DNA of 64,000 bases, from positions 13,287 to 77,286 of the forward strand of contig NZ_JBAYPG010000013.1 of NCBI RefSeq assembly GCF_041677825.1, given 5' to 3'. The notes under the pieces are model-generated. The model was not told the origin of the DNA. It was given only the letters and a program-made list of their open reading frames with translations, and ran no database searches. The translations under genes and the position numbers were made by a program. Below are positions 15,562 to 24,570 of the stretch, in pieces. Position 1 is the first letter of the stretch; each line of letters opens with the position of its first letter. This DNA is from Castellaniella sp041677825. GTDB lineage: Bacteria; Pseudomonadota; Gammaproteobacteria; Burkholderiales; Burkholderiaceae_B.

Positions 15562-17373
15562 ATGCCTGATTACAAAGCGCCTTTGCGCGACATCCGTTTC
15601 GTACGCAACGAACTGCTGGGCTATGCGGCGCATTATCGGCAGTTGCCCGGGTGTGAAGAGGCCAGCCCCGAAATGGTCGAGGCCATCCTCACGGAATGTG
15701 CCCGTTTCGCGCAGGATGTGCTGGCGCCACTGAATGCCATCGGTGATCGCGAGGGCTGTACATGGTCGGCCGACGGGGTGCAGACCCCTGCCGGCTTCAA
15801 GGCGGCTTTCGAGCAATACGTGGCCGGTGGCTGGCCCTCGCTCTCGCATGAGGCCGCGCATGGCGGGCAGGGCTTGCCTGATTCGCTCGACATGGCGGTG
15901 CGTGAACTGATCGGTGAGGCCAACTGGGCCTGGGGCATGTATCCAGGCCTGTCCCAGGGGGCCATGAACACCCTCAAGGCGCACGGTACGCCGGAGCAGC
16001 AGAAAACGTATCTCGAACCGTTGGTGGCCGGGCGCTGGACAGCAACGATGTGCCTGACCGAGCCACAATGCGGTACGGATCTGGGGTTGTTGCGCACACG
16101 TGCCGAGCCGCAGCCCGACGGCAGCTACCACATCACCGGAAACAAGATTTTCATCTCGGCGGGCGAGCACGACCTGGCCGCGAACATCGTGCATATCGTT
16201 CTGGCGCGTTTGCCGGATGCGCCGTCGGGCACCCGGGGGATCTCGTTGTTCGTCGTGCCGAAGTTCCTGCCCGATGCGCAGGGTGAGCCAGGGGCGCGCA
16301 ACAGCGTGTCCTGCGGGGCGATCGAGCACAAGATGGGCATTCATGGCAATGCCACCTGTGTGATGAACTTCGATGGCGCCACCGGGTTCATGGTCGGGCA
16401 GCCCAATCTGGGCCTGCGCGCCATGTTCACCTTCATGAACATGGCGCGGCTGGGTACCGCGCTGCAGGGCCTGGCACATGCCGAGGTGGCCTGGCAGGGG
16501 GCATGCGCCTATGCCCTGCAGCGCCGCCAGGGGCGGGCACTCAGCGGGCCAGCCGACCCCGGTGAGGCGGCGGATCTGATCGTCGTGCACCCCGACGTGC
16601 GCCGCATGCTCCTCACCATACGGGCGTTTGCCGAAGGCAATCGGGCGCTGCTGTATTTTGCGGCGCAGCAGGTCGACATCCAGCGGTTTTCTGCGGATGC
16701 GCAGCAGCGGGAAATGGCCGAGACCCTGTTGGGTTTTCTTACGCCCATCGCCAAGGCCTTCATGACCGAGACCGGGTTCGAAGCCGCCAACCTGGGTCTG
16801 CAGGTCTGGGGAGGCCATGGGTACATCACCGAAAACGGCATGGAACAGAACGTGCGCGACAGTCGCATCGCCTGCCTGTATGAAGGCACTACCGGGGTCC
16901 AGGCCCTCGACCTTCTGGGCCGCAAGGTCCTGCTCTCGCAGGGTGAATCCCTGCGTCTCTTCACCCGCATCGTGCATGAATTCTGCCAGGCACACGGCAC
17001 GAATCCGGCGCTGGCCGACTTCATTGCGCCGCTGGCCGAGTTGAACGGGCAATGGGGTGAACTCACGCAGCAGATCGGCATGTCGGCGCTGGCCGACCGC
17101 GAGGCCGTGGGTGCCGCGGCGTACGATTACCTGATGTTTTCGGGCTACGTCGTGCTGGCGTATTTCTGGGCCGACATGGCCCGCGTGGCAGCGGCCCGAT
17201 TGGCAGCAGGCGACACAGACGCAATGTTCTATCAGGCCAAGGTGGACACGGCCCATTTCTACTTTGCACGCATCCTGCCACGCACACGCGTTCATGCGTC
17301 TGCCATGCGGGCCGGGCCCGCTTCGCTGATGCGCATGCCGATCCAGGCATTCATGGCGGGTTCGGGGCAGTGA
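15562..17373 (+). CDS. Acyl-CoA dehydrogenase, long form with C-terminal domain
   Basis: The 603-residue flavoprotein has the acyl-CoA dehydrogenase core. TMCLTEPQCGTDLG marks the FAD/substrate region, a GGHGYITENGMEQNVRDSRI segment follows, and LYEGTTGVQALDLLGRK carries the conserved EGTT. About 130 extra C-terminal residues put it in the ~600-residue subgroup, not the 380-residue short-chain enzymes. It catalyses the first alpha,beta-dehydrogenation of beta-oxidation. Chain length cannot be told from the sequence. It is flanked by non-metabolic genes, with no ETF genes nearby. Confidence 0.93.
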   Translation: MPDYKAPLRDIRFVRNELLGYAAHYRQLPGCEEASPEMVEAILTECARFAQDVLAPLNAIGDREGCTWSADGVQTPAGFKAAFEQYVAGGWPSLSHEAAHGGQGLPDSLDMAVRELIGEANWAWGMYPGLSQGAMNTLKAHGTPEQQKTYLEPLVAGRWTATMCLTEPQCGTDLGLLRTRAEPQPDGSYHITGNKIFISAGEHDLAANIVHIVLARLPDAPSGTRGISLFVVPKFLPDAQGEPGARNSVSCGAIEHKMGIHGNATCVMNFDGATGFMVGQPNLGLRAMFTFMNMARLGTALQGLAHAEVAWQGACAYALQRRQGRALSGPADPGEAADLIVVHPDVRRMLLTIRAFAEGNRALLYFAAQQVDIQRFSADAQQREMAETLLGFLTPIAKAFMTETGFEAANLGLQVWGGHGYITENGMEQNVRDSRIACLYEGTTGVQALDLLGRKVLLSQGESLRLFTRIVHEFCQAHGTNPALADFIAPLAELNGQWGELTQQIGMSALADREAVGAAAYDYLMFSGYVVLAYFWADMARVAAARLAAGDTDAMFYQAKVDTAHFYFARILPRTRVHASAMRAGPASLMRMPIQAFMAGSGQ

Positions 17374-17440
17374 ACAGCGGGCTGCGGCGGCAGCCGGTGG
17401 GTACGGGTACACTGCCGCTATTGGATACTGCCCGCCGACC

Positions 17441-18325
17441 ATGCTGCTGACCCTGCTGAATATCGTATTGCCCGTGTTTGCTGTGTCGGCACTGGGCTTT
17501 TTTCTTGGCCGCAAGCCCGCCCACAAGCCGGAGATGGCGTTCATCAACTACGCCAATGTCATGGTGTTCTGCCCGGCCATGGTGTTCAGCGCGCTACTGG
17601 AAAACCCCGTCGACCTGGCACGCGGCTGGCCACTGATCGTGGCCGGGGTGCTGATCATCCTGCTGCCGGGTCTGTTGCTGTCGTTCATTCGTGTGCGCGG
17701 CATCAGCCGTTCGGCTTTTCTGGTGCCGGGGATGTTCCGCAATACCGGCAACATTGGTATTCCCCTCATGATGCTGGCCTATGGTCGCAGTCTGCTGGGC
17801 GACATCATCATCCTGTTCGTACTGTCGAATCTGGTGAATTTCTCGATCGGCCTGTATCTGATGTCGCGAGGCCGCAGCCGCTGGATGTGGCTGCGCAACC
17901 CGAATATCTGGGCGGCCGTCATTGGCATGGCCATGGCGCCCTGGAAAGACTGGATTCCCGCCTTTTTCGTCACCACGGTCGACCTGACCGGCCAGATCGC
18001 CATCCCCTTGATGCTGTTCGGTCTGGGCGTGCGTCTGGCCCAGGACAGGATCCAGCACATTGGCCTGGCGCTGTACGTCAATGGGCTGTATCTGGTGGCC
18101 AGCCTGCTGTCGCTGCCCGTCATCCTGAGCCTGCTGCCGTTGACACCCGAATGGACCCGCTTGCTGGTGCTGTCCATCATGTTGCCGCCGGCGGTGCTCA
18201 ATTATCTGCTGGCCGAGCAGTATCAGGCCGACCCCGGCCTGGTCGCCAGCGTGGTGTTGCTGGGGAATGTCATGTCGGTCGTCACGATCCCGGTGGTGGT
18301 CTGGGTGACCCTGACCTGGATCTGA
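17441..18325 (+). CDS. AEC-family transporter (auxin efflux carrier-like permease)
   Basis: The 294-residue protein is almost wholly hydrophobic, with about ten membrane segments in two halves. It begins MLLTLLNIVLPVFAVSALGF, typical of the AEC/malonate permease (MdcF-like) family, and has the internal NTGNIGIPL motif of the crossing helix. Such proteins export or import small carboxylates. The substrate is not deducible. It is a single gene, with a 153-base gap before minE that holds two copies of an AAGAACGGCAGGG repeat and nothing else I can support. Confidence 0.88.
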   Translation: MLLTLLNIVLPVFAVSALGFFLGRKPAHKPEMAFINYANVMVFCPAMVFSALLENPVDLARGWPLIVAGVLIILLPGLLLSFIRVRGISRSAFLVPGMFRNTGNIGIPLMMLAYGRSLLGDIIILFVLSNLVNFSIGLYLMSRGRSRWMWLRNPNIWAAVIGMAMAPWKDWIPAFFVTTVDLTGQIAIPLMLFGLGVRLAQDRIQHIGLALYVNGLYLVASLLSLPVILSLLPLTPEWTRLLVLSIMLPPAVLNYLLAEQYQADPGLVASVVLLGNVMSVVTIPVVVWVTLTWI

Positions 18326-18478
18326 GCGGCATGGCTGCGGTAAAGAACGGCAGGGCAAGAACGGCAGGGTGATGACGGGGTATGACCAGGCCGCGGCGTG
18401 GGCTGCATTGCCTGCCCGTGGCGTGGCCCCGATGCGGGCGTGAGGCCTGGTGAAGCCCGCCGCCGGAGCCCGTCGCGT

Positions 18479-18751
18479 TCAGCGGATTTCGGCTTGCTGG
18501 GGCATCTCGATCTTGACTTCGAGCACCTCGAGGGCATCCTGGCGCTCGAGGTTCACCTTGATGTCTTCGGGGTTGATGTGCACGTATTTCGAGATGACGG
18601 CAATCAGCTCCTTTTGCAGGTCGGCCAGGAAGTCGGGGCCATTGCGCCCACTGCTGCGCTCGTTGATGAGGATCAACTGCAGCCGGTCTTTGGCAATGCT
18701 GGCCGAGGCCTTCTTCTGCCCGCGGAAAAAATCGAAGAACGACATGCTCAC
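18479..18751 (-). CDS. minE: Cell division topological specificity factor MinE
   Basis: MinE stimulates the MinD ATPase and drives pole-to-pole oscillation. The 90-residue protein begins MSMSFFDFFRGQKK (membrane-targeting helix), followed by the anti-MinCD segment ASIAKDRLQLILINERS and the dimerisation domain. The ATG overlaps the minD stop as ATGA, indicating translational coupling. An alternative start two codons later is possible. Confidence 0.97.
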   Translation of the reverse strand: MSMSFFDFFRGQKKASASIAKDRLQLILINERSSGRNGPDFLADLQKELIAVISKYVHINPEDIKVNLERQDALEVLEVKIEMPQQAEIR

Positions 18752-19563
18752 TTGCTCCCGAACAGGCGTTTGAACAGGCCCGGCTTTTCGTAGTCGACGA
18801 ATCGCAGGGGCTTTTCTTCGCCCAGATAGCGCGCAACCACATCGGCGTACGCCTGGGCGACGTCGGAGTCTTTCAGATGGATGGCCGGGATGCCCTGGTT
18901 CGATGCCTGCAGTACCGATTCGGACTCTGGGATGACGCCGATCAGGCGGATGCGCAGGATGTCTTCGATGTCGCGCAGGGACAGCATTTCGCCTTCGGAG
19001 ACCCGTTTCGGGTTGTAGCGCGTCAGCAGCAGGTGTTCCTGTACGGGTTGTTCACCGCGTTCGGCGCGCCGCGACTTGGCCGACAGGATGCCCAGGATGC
19101 GGTCCGAATCGCGTACCGAGGAGACTTCGGGGTTGGTGACCACCAGGGCATCATCGGCAAAGTAGGCGGCCATGATGGCGCCGGTTTCTATGCCGGCCGG
19201 TGAGTCGCAGACGATGTATTCGAAATCCATCGCCGCCAGGTCCTCGAGGACTTTTTCGACCCCCTCGCGCGTCAGTGCGTCTTTGTCGCGGGTCTGCGAG
19301 GCCGGCAGGATATACAGATTGTCGAGTTGCTTGTCGCGGATCAGGGCCTGATTGAGAGTGGCGTCACCCTGGATGACATTCACGAAATCATAGACGACCC
19401 GCCGTTCGCAGCCCATGATCAGATCCAGGTTGCGCAGCCCGACGTCGAAGTCGATGACGACGGTCTTGTGTCCGCGCAGGGCCAGGCCGGCCGAGAAACT
19501 GGCGCTGGTGGTGGTTTTCCCCACCCCCCCCTTGCCGGAAGTGACAACGACGATGCGCGACAT
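18748..19563 (-). CDS. minD: Septum site-determining ATPase MinD
   Basis: This 271-residue protein (270 in E. coli) has the deviant Walker A GKGGVGKTT at residues 10-18. Switch-like segments IDFDVGLRNLDL and SPAGIE follow. It ends in the amphipathic membrane-binding helix GLFKRLFGSK. MinD recruits MinC to the membrane to block FtsZ assembly at poles. A start four codons further up (19575) is in frame, but MSRIVVVTSG is the family start. It lies 40 bases after minC. Confidence 0.98.
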   Translation of the reverse strand: MSRIVVVTSGKGGVGKTTTSASFSAGLALRGHKTVVIDFDVGLRNLDLIMGCERRVVYDFVNVIQGDATLNQALIRDKQLDNLYILPASQTRDKDALTREGVEKVLEDLAAMDFEYIVCDSPAGIETGAIMAAYFADDALVVTNPEVSSVRDSDRILGILSAKSRRAERGEQPVQEHLLLTRYNPKRVSEGEMLSLRDIEDILRIRLIGVIPESESVLQASNQGIPAIHLKDSDVAQAYADVVARYLGEEKPLRFVDYEKPGLFKRLFGSK

Positions 19564-19603
19564 GGAATACCCCATAGTGAAAATTTTATATGGTATAGGA
19601 AAA

Positions 19604-20362
19604 TCAACTGGTCAGGGCACGGATGCGCAGCGTCTCGCCCTCGAGCTCGATGCGGGCGCCCCGTTTGTACAGGGGGTCGGATGCCTGGGTCTCGAAGACC
19701 CGGTACACCCCGGCGATGGCGAGCAGTTCGGGCTCGAAATGCGTGGTCAGGATCATGGCCTGCTCGTTGCCGCGGGCCCCGGCCATGGCCTTGCCGCGCA
19801 GTGGCCCATACACATGGATGTGCCCGTCGGCGATCACTTCGGCCCCCTGGCTGACCATGCCCAGCACGATCAGGTCGCAGCCCCGCGCATAGATGCGCTG
19901 CCCCGAGCGCAGAGGCTGGCGCACGATGCGGGTTTCGCCCGACAGCGGGTTGTCGGCCGGTTGCGCGCGTGCCGATTTGCCCGTGCTGCCGGCCTTGCCA
20001 TGCTCTGCGGGCGCCGCCTGGGCTGCTGCAGCCGCTGACGCTGCCACGCGTTGCGCCGAGAGTTCGAGTGGTGCCAGGGCAGCCGTATGCCAGGCGTCAT
20101 CCTGCAGGGCAGGATCGGCCTGTATGCCGATCGGATGCAGCCTGGCTGCGCGCATGGCGGCCACCAGAGCCGCCCAGTTGGGTGATTCGGTGAGCCCGGT
20201 GGCGTCCAGGACCACCGATTCGTGCTCATAGAAGCTGCCGGCTTCTTGCATGCGCTGATTCAGGGCGGCGATCAGGCTGACGGTGTCGGCGGTGTGCAGG
20301 ACGGCGCGCAGCGTATGCAGGGTGGCGCTTTTGAAATCCAGTGCGATTGCAGTCTTGTTCAT
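19604..20362 (-). CDS. minC: Septum site-determining protein MinC
   Basis: The 252-residue FtsZ inhibitor has an N-terminal FtsZ-binding domain (about 1-110) and an Ala/Pro-rich linker of about 40 residues. The C-terminal beta-helix MinD-binding domain contains GDLIVLG-like CDLIVLGMVSQGAEVIADG and HVYGPLRGKAMAG. The ATG overlaps the glnS stop as ATGA, so the Min operon is translationally joined to glnS. Confidence 0.97.
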   Translation of the reverse strand: MNKTAIALDFKSATLHTLRAVLHTADTVSLIAALNQRMQEAGSFYEHESVVLDATGLTESPNWAALVAAMRAARLHPIGIQADPALQDDAWHTAALAPLELSAQRVAASAAAAAQAAPAEHGKAGSTGKSARAQPADNPLSGETRIVRQPLRSGQRIYARGCDLIVLGMVSQGAEVIADGHIHVYGPLRGKAMAGARGNEQAMILTTHFEPELLAIAGVYRVFETQASDPLYKRGARIELEGETLRIRALTS

Positions 20363-22116
20363 GTGCGGGCCCAGGTGTCGCGCAGGGTGACGGAGCGGTT
20401 CAGTACGGGGCGTTCCGGGGTGGACAGCTCGCGGTCGGCCACGAAGTAGCCCAGACGCTCGAACTGCCAGGTGGCGCCGGGCACGGCGCGCACGCCGGGC
20501 TCGAGCAGGCCCTGCACGGTGCGGCAGGATTCCGGATTGATCAGTTGCAGGAAATCACGCTGGCCGCTGTCGGGGTGCGCGTCCAGGAACAGCCGGTCAT
20601 AGAGCCGGAATTCGGCGGCGATTGCATGCACGGCACTGATCCAGGTGATCGTGCCCTTGACCTTGATCGCATCGGCGCCCTGGGTGCCGCTGCGGGTATC
20701 CGGAAGGTACTCGGCCTGCACTTCGGTGATGTCGCCGTCTTCATTGCGCGTGAAACCCGTGCAACGGATCACCCAGGCGTATTTCAGACGGACCAGATTA
20801 CCCGGAAACAGGCGAAAATACTTCCTGGGGGGATCTTCGCGGAAGTCGTCCCGCTCGATGTAGAGGGTTCGGGTGAAAGGAAAGCGCCGGCGTGGTCCGT
20901 CGGGCGCGTGCGGATTGAGCGGCGCACTGCAGGTTTCGATCCGGGCGTCCGGGAAATTCGTGATCACCAGCCGCAGCGGGTCGAGAATCGCCACGGCCCG
21001 GTCGGCGATCGGGTCGAGGTCATCGCGCAGCGCCTGCTCGAGCACGCTGTATTCGATACGTGAGTCGGCCTTGCTGACCCCCAGGCGGTCGCAGAAAAGC
21101 CGGATCGATGCCGGGGTGTAGCCGCGCCTGCGCAGCCCGGCCAGGGTGGGCAGGCGCGGGTCGTCCCAGCCGTTGACGTGGCCTTCGAGCACCAGCTCGC
21201 GCAGCTTGCGCTTGCTGGTGACGACGTATTCGAGATTGAGGCGGGCAAATTCGTACTGGCGCGGCAGGGGCGCAGCCAATTGGCCGAGTTCGGCCAGGCG
21301 CTGGAGAATCCAGTCATAGAATGGCCGCTGGTCTTCGAATTCGAGGGTACAGATGCTGTGCGTGATGCCTTCGAGGGCGTCTTCGACCGGATGGGCCCAG
21401 CTGTACATCGGGTAGATGCACCAGGTGTTGCCGGTACGGTGGTGTTCGGCGTGGCGGATGCGGTAGAGCACCGGATCGCGCAGATTGATGTTGGGCGAAG
21501 CCATGTCGATGCGTGCGCGCAGCGCCATCCGCCCGTCGGGGTGCACGCCGGCCCGCATCTCGCGCAGCAGGCGCAGTGACTCGTGGGCCGGACGATCGCG
21601 CCAGGGCGAATCGGTGCCGGCTTCGGTCAGGGTGCCGCGGGTCGCGCGCATCTGTTCGGCGGATTGCTCGTCGACATACGCGTGGCCCGCCTGTACCAGG
21701 GCCTCGGCAAATCCGTACATGGCTTCGAAGTAATCACTGGCATAGTAGCAGTGCTCGACCCCGCCCACCGACCATTCGAACCCCAGCCATTGCACCATGT
21801 CGATGATGGCGCGCACGTACTCGTCTTCTTCCTTTTCCGGATTCGTGTCGTCGAAGCGCAGATGGCAGATGCCGTCGTAGTCTTTGGCCAGGCCGAAGTT
21901 CAGGCAGATGCTCTTGGCATGGCCAATATGCAGGTAGCCATTGGGTTCGGGCGGGAAGCGCGTGCGGATTCGGGCCGTATCCACGGGGGCTGCCAGCCGC
22001 GCTTGCGCCGTGGCCGGTGGCGGGCCCCAGCGGCGGCTTTCCAGGTGGCCTGATTGCAGGTCATTTTCGATGATGCTGCGCAGAAAATTCGAACTGGGCG
22101 CGGTTTCTGTGGTCAT
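20359..22116 (-). CDS. glnS: Glutaminyl-tRNA synthetase
   Basis: The 585-residue class I synthetase carries the HIGH-type motif in PPEPNGYLHIGHAKS (55-69). The KMSKS-type loop appears as VTSKRKLREL (near 297), and there is a C-terminal anticodon-binding beta-barrel region. The frame can start three codons earlier at a TTG, but ATG 22116 gives MTTETAPSSNFLRSI, a standard start. It charges tRNA-Gln directly. The stop overlaps minC. It is divergent from the cytochrome bd-like genes with only 32 bases between start codons. Confidence 0.97.
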   Translation of the reverse strand: MTTETAPSSNFLRSIIENDLQSGHLESRRWGPPPATAQARLAAPVDTARIRTRFPPEPNGYLHIGHAKSICLNFGLAKDYDGICHLRFDDTNPEKEEDEYVRAIIDMVQWLGFEWSVGGVEHCYYASDYFEAMYGFAEALVQAGHAYVDEQSAEQMRATRGTLTEAGTDSPWRDRPAHESLRLLREMRAGVHPDGRMALRARIDMASPNINLRDPVLYRIRHAEHHRTGNTWCIYPMYSWAHPVEDALEGITHSICTLEFEDQRPFYDWILQRLAELGQLAAPLPRQYEFARLNLEYVVTSKRKLRELVLEGHVNGWDDPRLPTLAGLRRRGYTPASIRLFCDRLGVSKADSRIEYSVLEQALRDDLDPIADRAVAILDPLRLVITNFPDARIETCSAPLNPHAPDGPRRRFPFTRTLYIERDDFREDPPRKYFRLFPGNLVRLKYAWVIRCTGFTRNEDGDITEVQAEYLPDTRSGTQGADAIKVKGTITWISAVHAIAAEFRLYDRLFLDAHPDSGQRDFLQLINPESCRTVQGLLEPGVRAVPGATWQFERLGYFVADRELSTPERPVLNRSVTLRDTWART

Positions 22117-22148
22117 GGTGCTCAACTGGCTCTAAACTAGCGCACATT

Positions 22149-23480
22149 ATGACGCAAACCGCTTGGGTTCTGTCGCTGTCCCAGTTTTTCCTGAGCCTTG
22201 GCTTCATGTTGTTTTTTCTGGCGCTCGAACTGGGGCTGGCCTGGATACTGTTTGCCTTGCGCCTGCGGGCCCGCCGGGGCGGGCCGGCCGTGCTCGCCTA
22301 TCGGTTCTGGGTGCGCGTGTTTGCCCTGTCGCTGGTCATGGGGTTTGCAGCGGCGCTGCCGGTGCTCCTGCAGGTGGGCACCCTGTGGCCCGGGCTGATG
22401 GATCGCGCCGGAGCTGTCATAGGCCCGTTGGCAGGGATGACCGTATTGACGGCCTTTTTTTTCAAGTCCTGCTTTCTGGGGGCCATGCTGTATGGCCAGC
22501 GGCGCATGTCGCATACGGCGCACGTCCTGGTGGTCGGCATGGTGGCCCTGGGCTCCAGTCTGACCGCCTGGTGGGTTATGGTATTGCTGGCCTGGTTGCA
22601 GTGGCCCGTCGGTGCGAGCCTCGATGACGGCGTCTGGCAGCTCTCTGGCTGGTGGTCCTTGTCCACAGAGGGTGCGGCACCCGTTCTGTTCATGCTGTTC
22701 CTGGCCGGGAGCCTGCTGCTTGCCCTGACGCTGATGCTGTCCCTGACGGCCAGGCGGACTCGCATGCGCCCCAGCGACGAAGGGGACCGCAGTGTCTTCA
22801 TGCTGGGCCTGTGGGGCCTGCCGCTGATGATCATGCTGCAGGTCGTGTCGGCTGCACAGTTGGGGCGCCTTCTGCTGGTGGTGCAGCCCGCGCGGCTGGC
22901 CACCGTGGTGTCGCAGTGGTCGGGTGGCCTGCCGGACCCCGTATTGTGGTGGTCCTGGCCAGCGCGTGGCGCCAGCGAGGTGTATTCCGCAGTCATTCTG
23001 CACGATTGGGGGCCCTGGCTGGGTATCGCGCGTCAGGGCACCATTCAGGGTCTGGAAGAATTGGTTGGCCTCGCGCCGCCATGGGGGCTGACCTTTTTTT
23101 CTGCACGCCTGGCGGTCGTTCTGTCCGGCCTGCTGATGGTGTTCGCGCTGGTCGCGCTGTGGCGGGGCCACCGGCTCGGCTATGAACCCGATGGCCTGTC
23201 GCGCGGCCAGCGCTCGATCTTGCGCGTTCTGCTCTGGTTGACGCTGGGTCTGCAGCTGGTGGGCTGGGGCCATCTGCTGGTGGGCAACCTGCCGTATGCC
23301 GTACAAGGCGCCCTGACGCTGCGTGATGCGCTGGCGCCAGTGGGCGAGCCCCTGCTGTGGCTGGTCTTCGTGCTGCAGGTGCTGGTATACGGCGCGCTTG
23401 GGTTCGGCTTTCGCCAGTTGCTGCGGCATGCATCCCGTTACGGGGTCGTGCCGGTGGCACGCCACAGGGGGCATGCATGA
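22149..23480 (+). CDS. Cytochrome bd subunit I-like membrane protein lacking haem ligands
   Basis: This 443-residue protein has about nine membrane helices and aligns by eye over its length with CydA. Examples are QFFLSLGFMLFF near 12-23, AHVLVVGMVALGSSLTAWW at 124-142, QPARLATVVSQW at 246-257 and GWGHLLVGNLPYAVQ at 372-386. The catalytic features are gone. There is no His in residues 1-121 or 126-284, so the equivalents of E. coli His19 and His186 are absent. The Met393 region reads FFSARLAVVL, the Glu107 region reads FFKSC, and GRQPW reads GNLPY. It is co-translated with the next gene (ATGA overlap). An authentic quinol oxidase function is doubtful; it is a diverged paralogue of unknown role. 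Confidence 0.82.
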   Translation: MTQTAWVLSLSQFFLSLGFMLFFLALELGLAWILFALRLRARRGGPAVLAYRFWVRVFALSLVMGFAAALPVLLQVGTLWPGLMDRAGAVIGPLAGMTVLTAFFFKSCFLGAMLYGQRRMSHTAHVLVVGMVALGSSLTAWWVMVLLAWLQWPVGASLDDGVWQLSGWWSLSTEGAAPVLFMLFLAGSLLLALTLMLSLTARRTRMRPSDEGDRSVFMLGLWGLPLMIMLQVVSAAQLGRLLLVVQPARLATVVSQWSGGLPDPVLWWSWPARGASEVYSAVILHDWGPWLGIARQGTIQGLEELVGLAPPWGLTFFSARLAVVLSGLLMVFALVALWRGHRLGYEPDGLSRGQRSILRVLLWLTLGLQLVGWGHLLVGNLPYAVQGALTLRDALAPVGEPLLWLVFVLQVLVYGALGFGFRQLLRHASRYGVVPVARHRGHA

Positions 23481-24532
23481 TTGACTCGCTGGCCGGCCTG
23501 CTGGGCCTGGGGGCCGCAGACTCGGCGTTCTGGATGCCCCTCGCGCTGATGGGCGTGCTGATGGTTACCGTGGTGGCCGGGGTCCTGCTCGATGGCTTCG
23601 ATGTCGGCGTCGGCTGTCTGCTCTGGGTTGCGCCGACCAGTCTCAGGGGGCGCATGATGTCCCTGCTCAGCCCATGGCGGGATGCAAACGAATATTGGCT
23701 GCTGCTGGGCCTGGGGCTGTTTGCTGCGGCCTTTCCGGGGGCCTGGTCCAGAACATTGGGGCAACTGTATCTGCCGCTTTCCCTGCTCGCCATTGGCACA
23801 TTGCTGCGTTCGGTATGTTTCGAATGCCGTTTGCGGGCGCCCGCCGAGCAGCAGGGCGCGTGGCTGTTCGGTTTTGCCCTGGGCGCCGTGCTGGTGGCGT
23901 TTTCGCATGGCTACATGCTGGCGCGGGTGGTATCCGCCTACCAGGACGGCGTGGGCCCCATCGGCTTTGCCACGCTCATGGGGGCGTGCTCGCTGGCGAC
24001 CTACGCCCTGCTGGGCGCGGCCTGGCTGATCATGCGGGAGGCCGGCGAGCTGCGCATTCGGGCGGTGGGCTGGGCCCGACGTACCCTGCGCTGGGGCGCC
24101 GTGGGCGTCATGGGGATTTCCGTTGTGCTCGACTTCTCCAATGCAGGGGTTTTCCTCAAATGGGGTGATGGTCAGCACTGGGGCGCCGTCGCCCTGGTCT
24201 GGGGCCTCCTGCTGGCCTGCTTCATTCTGGCCGAGATGCTGCTGCAGCGCATGATCAACCACAGCTACCGCGCCACTGCCGTGCCGTATGGCCTGGTGCT
24301 GATCATTCTCATCCTGATGCTGGGTGGGCTGGCCTACAGTTTTTTCCCTTATCTGGTGCTCGACGAGGTGACCCTCTGGGATGCCGCTGCATCCGTCGCC
24401 ACCCTGCAACTTGCGCTGAGCGCGACCGTGGTGGCCTTGCCCGTCGCCATCATTTTCAATCTGCGCGTATATTGGCGGGTGCTGGGGCGATCGCGTCCGC
24501 CCGATCTACCTGATTTTTCCGGCAAGTGGTAG
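23477..24532 (+). CDS. Cytochrome bd subunit II-like membrane protein
   Basis: From the ATG at 23477, inside the previous stop, the gene encodes 351 residues with eight or more membrane helices. The CydB signature appears as LLDGFDVGVGCLLW (37-50). The segment WRDANEYWLLLGLGLFAAAFP corresponds to the WEGNQVWFI region of CydB, with the Glu-Gly-Asn-Gln core altered. An in-frame upstream extension lies inside the previous gene and is not used. No CydX-like small gene follows. It works presumably as the structural partner of the ligand-less subunit I. Confidence 0.82.
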   Translation: MIDSLAGLLGLGAADSAFWMPLALMGVLMVTVVAGVLLDGFDVGVGCLLWVAPTSLRGRMMSLLSPWRDANEYWLLLGLGLFAAAFPGAWSRTLGQLYLPLSLLAIGTLLRSVCFECRLRAPAEQQGAWLFGFALGAVLVAFSHGYMLARVVSAYQDGVGPIGFATLMGACSLATYALLGAAWLIMREAGELRIRAVGWARRTLRWGAVGVMGISVVLDFSNAGVFLKWGDGQHWGAVALVWGLLLACFILAEMLLQRMINHSYRATAVPYGLVLIILILMLGGLAYSFFPYLVLDEVTLWDAAASVATLQLALSATVVALPVAIIFNLRVYWRVLGRSRPPDLPDFSGKW

Positions 24533-24570
24533 CATAGGCCCAATTCACTGGATATCAATACAGTCATTCC

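Noticed and set aside
15169..17547. 792-codon open frame on the minus strand
   Set aside because: It is antisense to the lipoprotein and acyl-CoA dehydrogenase genes, with low-complexity His/Arg/Gln content typical of shadow frames.
21941..23474. 445-codon minus-strand frame opposite the bd-like subunit I gene
   Set aside because: It is a Gln/His/Pro-rich shadow. The plus strand encodes coherent membrane helices and CydA-like motifs.
22149..24532. Standard cytochrome bd quinol oxidase
   Set aside because: Haem ligands and the GRQPW motif are missing. Calling it cydAB would imply an activity that the sequence does not support.
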